Assembly (NCBI GenBank): GCA_902495085.1 | Contig: CABUWA010000028.1 | Coordinates: forward strand, 1 to 16,504 | Source of the DNA: an uncultured Collinsella sp. | GTDB lineage: Bacteria > Actinomycetota > Coriobacteriia > Coriobacteriales > Coriobacteriaceae | DNA length: 16,504 bases | Reading direction: 5' to 3' | Shown here: in pieces, positions 14,338-16,504 of the stretch | Layout: each line of letters begins with the position of its first letter | How positions within the stretch are numbered: position 1 is the stretch's first letter | Notes under the pieces: model-generated | Seen by the model: the letters and a program-made list of their open reading frames with translations, nothing else | The model's database searches: none | Told to the model about the DNA's origin: nothing | Translations under genes and position numbers: made by a program

Positions 14338-14510
14338 AGATGGGAGGCGATCCGACTTAACCTTAACGGCTCAGGCGCGCCGTCCGATCTGCGACGCGAA
14401 CATCCCGAGGCAAGAGGAATTACGGTTACTGGTACAGCCGGGGACTTGCACCCCGATTCTCCCAAACGCGCAGGAAAACCGCGCATTCGTGCGTCTCCGC
14501 ACCACCATCT
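14338..14510 (-). ncRNA. Cobalamin riboswitch (B12-sensing aptamer)
   Basis: Read on the - strand the RNA contains the conserved cobalamin core: GGGA, then GGGGTGCAAGTCCCC (the G-G-T-G-C-A-A-x-T-C-C element), CGGCTGTACCAGTAACCGTAA (compare GCxxTCCCGCAACTGTGA), and near the 3' end AGTCGGATCGCCTCCC, matching the B12 box (AGTCAGGAxACCTGCC-like). Closing stem P1 is formed by AGATGG (14510-14505) and CCATCT (14343-14338). A 5' hairpin GTGCG-GAGA-CGCAC lies at 14502-14489. It senses a cobalamin (adenosyl- versus methyl/hydroxy- type not determinable) and normally lowers expression of uptake genes when B12 is plentiful. It lies 61 bases upstream of the surface protein ATG and controls the two-gene unit. 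Confidence 0.9.
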
Positions 14511-14534
14511 AGGCCATCGATTATTACCGTCGAA

Positions 14535-14543
14535 ATGGTATCA
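14535..14543 (-). promoter_or_regulatory. Candidate extended -10 of the riboswitch transcript
   Basis: On the - strand: TG-A-TACCAT, an extended -10, located between the terminator of the AarF/UbiB gene and the aptamer. Transcription would start near 14528, about 18 bases before P1. The -35 (GTGTGC at about 17 bases) is poor and would overlap the upstream terminator hairpin. Confidence 0.45.
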
Positions 14544-14546
14544 CGC

Positions 14547-14574
14547 AAAAGGGCCCCGCACACAGGCGAAGCCC
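14547..14574 (-). terminator. Intrinsic terminator of the AarF/UbiB kinase gene
   Basis: On the - strand GGGCTTCGC (14574-14566), loop CTGTGT, GCGGGGCCC (14559-14551), then TTTT. A 9-bp stem with two G-T pairs. It isolates the kinase gene from the cobalamin-regulated unit. Confidence 0.85.
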
Positions 14575-14625
14575 AAGGTAAAAGCTATTGTTTGCGATAG
14601 GAAAATGCGGTGACGGTCGCAGCCT

Positions 14626-16389
14626 CTAGTGTTTGCCGCCGTGGCTGTTGAGCCAGATATTGCGGCCCAGCATAAGCGCCAGCACCAGCGCGCTCACGTA
14701 GCCCATAAAGCCAATGACCGGGATACCAAACACAACCGGCTCGATGCGTGCGTAGTACACCACCGACGAACCGATAAACAGGCCGGCGATAACGATAGCC
14801 ATCGACATGCGGTCGATAATTCCGCCCAGCTGTCGCAGCGCCTTATCGCTGCTCATGATCTGCGTGTTCACCTTAAGCTGGCCGCGCGTGAGCATGCGCG
14901 AAGCCAAGCCCAGATACTCGGCCGCCTCGAGCGAGCCTTTTGCCGCGCGATAGCTGCTCGCGGCAAGATCGCGTCCCATATCGCGCACACGCGCATAGGT
15001 GCTTTTCTCGTTTTTAATGTGCGTTTGGATGATCTGGATCATGTTGACGTTGGGCATGTACTCGGTCAGCAAACCCTCGAGCGTCACCATGCCGCGCGCG
15101 AACATCGTCACCACGCTCGGCAGCTCAACATCGTTTTTGCGCGCCAGGTTTAGCAGCGAGGTCAAAAACTCGCCGATATCCAGATCCTTCAGGTCAAGGC
15201 CCGCAAAGTCAGCCACGATAAAGTCAAGGTCGGACAAAAACGCTGAATGATCGAGCTCGGCCGAATCGCCACGCGTCACGGCGAAGCGCATGAGCGAATC
15301 CTTGAGCTTGGGCACGTCACCCTCGGCCACGGCGAAAATCATGTCCTTGACGATACCGCGGTCGTGACTCGACATACGCCCGACCATGCCCAAGTCGATA
15401 AAGTAAACGATGCCGTCCTTGAGAATGATGTTTCCCGCATGCGGGTCGGCATGGAAAAAGCCGTCGTCGAGCACCTGCGTCGAGTAGTCCTCGACAATCG
15501 CGGCACCGATCTTTTCCAAGTCATAGCCCTCGGCCACCAAGCGTTCAGGATCGGCGATCGAAATGCCGTCGACGTAGTCCATAACCACCACGTGCTCGGT
15601 GCACAGGTCCAGATAGGATTTAGGGCACGTCACGCCATGAACGCTCTTATGGAACTCGTAGAAGTCGTTGAGGTTTTTGGCCTCGGCCAAAAAGTTGGTC
15701 TCCTCGCGAAACGAGGTCCACAACTCCTCGACTACGCCGTGCAGGTCAACGAATTGATCGGTGTTGACGAACTTGGAAACGATACGCACCACCGAGCGGA
15801 TGATATCGATGTCCTGTGCCATAACCTGCTGCGCACCGGGGCGCTGCACCTTGACGGCCACGTCCTCACCCGTCACCAGACGAGCGCGGTGCACCTGCGC
15901 GAGCGATGCGCTACCAAGCGGATTGGGGTCGATCGCATCGAACATCTCCCCCAGGCGCAGGCCGTATTCTTCTTCCAGACAACTGAGTACGACCTCGTAC
16001 GGCACAGGCTCCACGTCGGAGCGCAGACGACGCAGCTCGTCGCAAAAGCGTTGCGGCAGAATCTCGGACCGGTTGGCCAGAATCTGCCCCATCTTGACGA
16101 ACATGGGGCCGAGTTCCTCGAGCAGGCGGCGCAAACGAACCGGCGTGAGGTTATCCCACACGCGGTACTTTTTGACCAGGCGAACAATCTGTCCGATGCG
16201 CTCGCGGCGACCCGCCGGCGTGAGCTGGTATTCCTCGTCCGGCGCCATCGCGTCGGGCTCCTCGGGGACCATATCGACAGCGCGCGGCTTCTTGCGAGCG
16301 CCCGAGACGGCGGCCTCAACCTCATCGACAACCGCCGTCTCGTCACCCAAGGGATCTAGATTGTTGTAATCGGTGGTGGAATCTGCCAT
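14626..16389 (-). CDS. AarF/UbiB (ABC1) family atypical kinase
   Basis: 587 aa. This family has a protein-kinase-like fold; in other bacteria UbiB supports quinone or isoprenoid-lipid metabolism, probably as an ATPase. Visible: KMGQ (99-102, the KxGQ signature), LGSASLAQVHRA (158-169, the Ala-rich loop), VAVKVQRPG (177-185, ATP-binding Lys180), VVVMDYVDG (267-275), FFHADPHAGNIIL (311-323, catalytic loop and metal Asn), FIDLGMVG (330-337, DFG-like DLG) and two C-terminal membrane helices (about 529-547 and 552-576). It is anchored in the membrane with the catalytic domain inside. The N-terminal 50 residues are acidic and not conserved in kind. ATG 16389 has only a weak ribosome site but lies 8 bases after the preceding stop, so coupled translation is likely. 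The substrate is unknown. Confidence 0.95.
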   Translation of the reverse strand: MADSTTDYNNLDPLGDETAVVDEVEAAVSGARKKPRAVDMVPEEPDAMAPDEEYQLTPAGRRERIGQIVRLVKKYRVWDNLTPVRLRRLLEELGPMFVKMGQILANRSEILPQRFCDELRRLRSDVEPVPYEVVLSCLEEEYGLRLGEMFDAIDPNPLGSASLAQVHRARLVTGEDVAVKVQRPGAQQVMAQDIDIIRSVVRIVSKFVNTDQFVDLHGVVEELWTSFREETNFLAEAKNLNDFYEFHKSVHGVTCPKSYLDLCTEHVVVMDYVDGISIADPERLVAEGYDLEKIGAAIVEDYSTQVLDDGFFHADPHAGNIILKDGIVYFIDLGMVGRMSSHDRGIVKDMIFAVAEGDVPKLKDSLMRFAVTRGDSAELDHSAFLSDLDFIVADFAGLDLKDLDIGEFLTSLLNLARKNDVELPSVVTMFARGMVTLEGLLTEYMPNVNMIQIIQTHIKNEKSTYARVRDMGRDLAASSYRAAKGSLEAAEYLGLASRMLTRGQLKVNTQIMSSDKALRQLGGIIDRMSMAIVIAGLFIGSSVVYYARIEPVVFGIPVIGFMGYVSALVLALMLGRNIWLNSHGGKH

Positions 16390-16397
16390 CTGCGCTG

Positions 16398-16504
16398 CTA
16401 CTCGGCCTCTTCGGCGTCCTCTGCGTCGTCGGGCTCAACGGACTCGACGGGCACCGAGGTCACGTTGTCCTCGACCGAATCGACGATGTCGCGCACATGG
16501 GCCA
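16398..16504 (-). CDS. 3' end of an upstream gene with an acidic C-terminus (partial)
   Basis: An open frame enters from the right edge and stops at TAG 16398-16400. Only about 35 codons are visible; they start AHVRDIVDSVEDN and end DDAEDAEEAE, strongly acidic. It ends 8 bases before the AarF/UbiB start, so the two probably form an operon. AarF genes in some bacteria follow a phasin-like coiled-coil gene, and the visible tail would fit such a protein, but this fragment is too short to decide. No function assigned. Confidence 0.6.
   Translation of the reverse strand, partial: AHVRDIVDSVEDNVTSVPVESVEPDDAEDAEEAE

Noticed and set aside
10368..14360. Two very long + strand open frames (about 690 and 630 codons) opposite the surface protein gene
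   Set aside because: They are antisense shadows of a GC-biased gene: no ribosome site, no domain, Arg/Ala/Ile-rich junk composition, and they run opposite a protein with clear domains and riboswitch.
14074..14613. Open frames across the riboswitch region
   Set aside because: They overlap a structured RNA with the cobalamin core and show no domain, start signal or protein-like composition.

Overview
The window looks like a chromosomal segment of a high-GC, Gram-positive gut Coriobacteriia, probably Collinsella or a close relative. The reasons are GC-rich third codon positions, a large class 3 (Firmicutes-type) fructose-1,6-bisphosphatase beside GtrA proteins, large secreted proteins with Gly/Ser/Lys-rich stalks, and GGGCTTCGCC-type terminators. 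The genus is inferred from gene content and style; no 16S or other marker is present. I see no tRNA, rRNA, CRISPR array, IS element, integrase or prophage gene.

Left part (1-5100), mostly + strand: a divergent MetRS-like class I tRNA ligase with an altered KMSKS loop; a compact repeat structure (two hairpins plus a 30-bp perfect inverted repeat); an RsmB/RsmF-type rRNA m5C methyltransferase; a 56-aa single-span membrane protein on the - strand; and an unassigned TIM-barrel-like protein closed by a clear terminator.

Middle (5100-9420): a DegV/FakB fatty-acid-binding protein (-) is divergent from fbp (+, gluconeogenesis). Two tandem GtrA-family membrane proteins follow fbp and end at a strong terminator. 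The spaces around them hold several inverted repeats that look like RNA hairpins or operators.

Right part (9420-14625), - strand, is the most interesting region. A cobalamin riboswitch leads a two-gene unit. The first gene encodes a 1274-aa exported protein with four consecutive DUF4430 (transcobalamin C-terminal-like) domains, a PQQ-like beta-propeller, an InlB_B-type repeat, a charged stalk and a C-terminal membrane anchor. The second, translationally coupled, encodes a 309-aa N-terminally anchored protein with one DUF4430 domain on a long Lys/Ser/Asp stalk. A terminator closes the unit. B12 control plus transcobalamin-like folds suggests a surface cobalamin (or corrinoid-complex) capture system in a Gram-positive bacterium. 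By concept it is comparable to the Bacteroides beta-propeller lipoprotein BtuG. Binding is inferred, not shown by the sequence.

Far right (14626-16504), - strand: a complete AarF/UbiB (ABC1) atypical kinase with two C-terminal membrane helices, ended by its own terminator, preceded by the last 34 codons of an upstream gene with a very acidic C-terminus.
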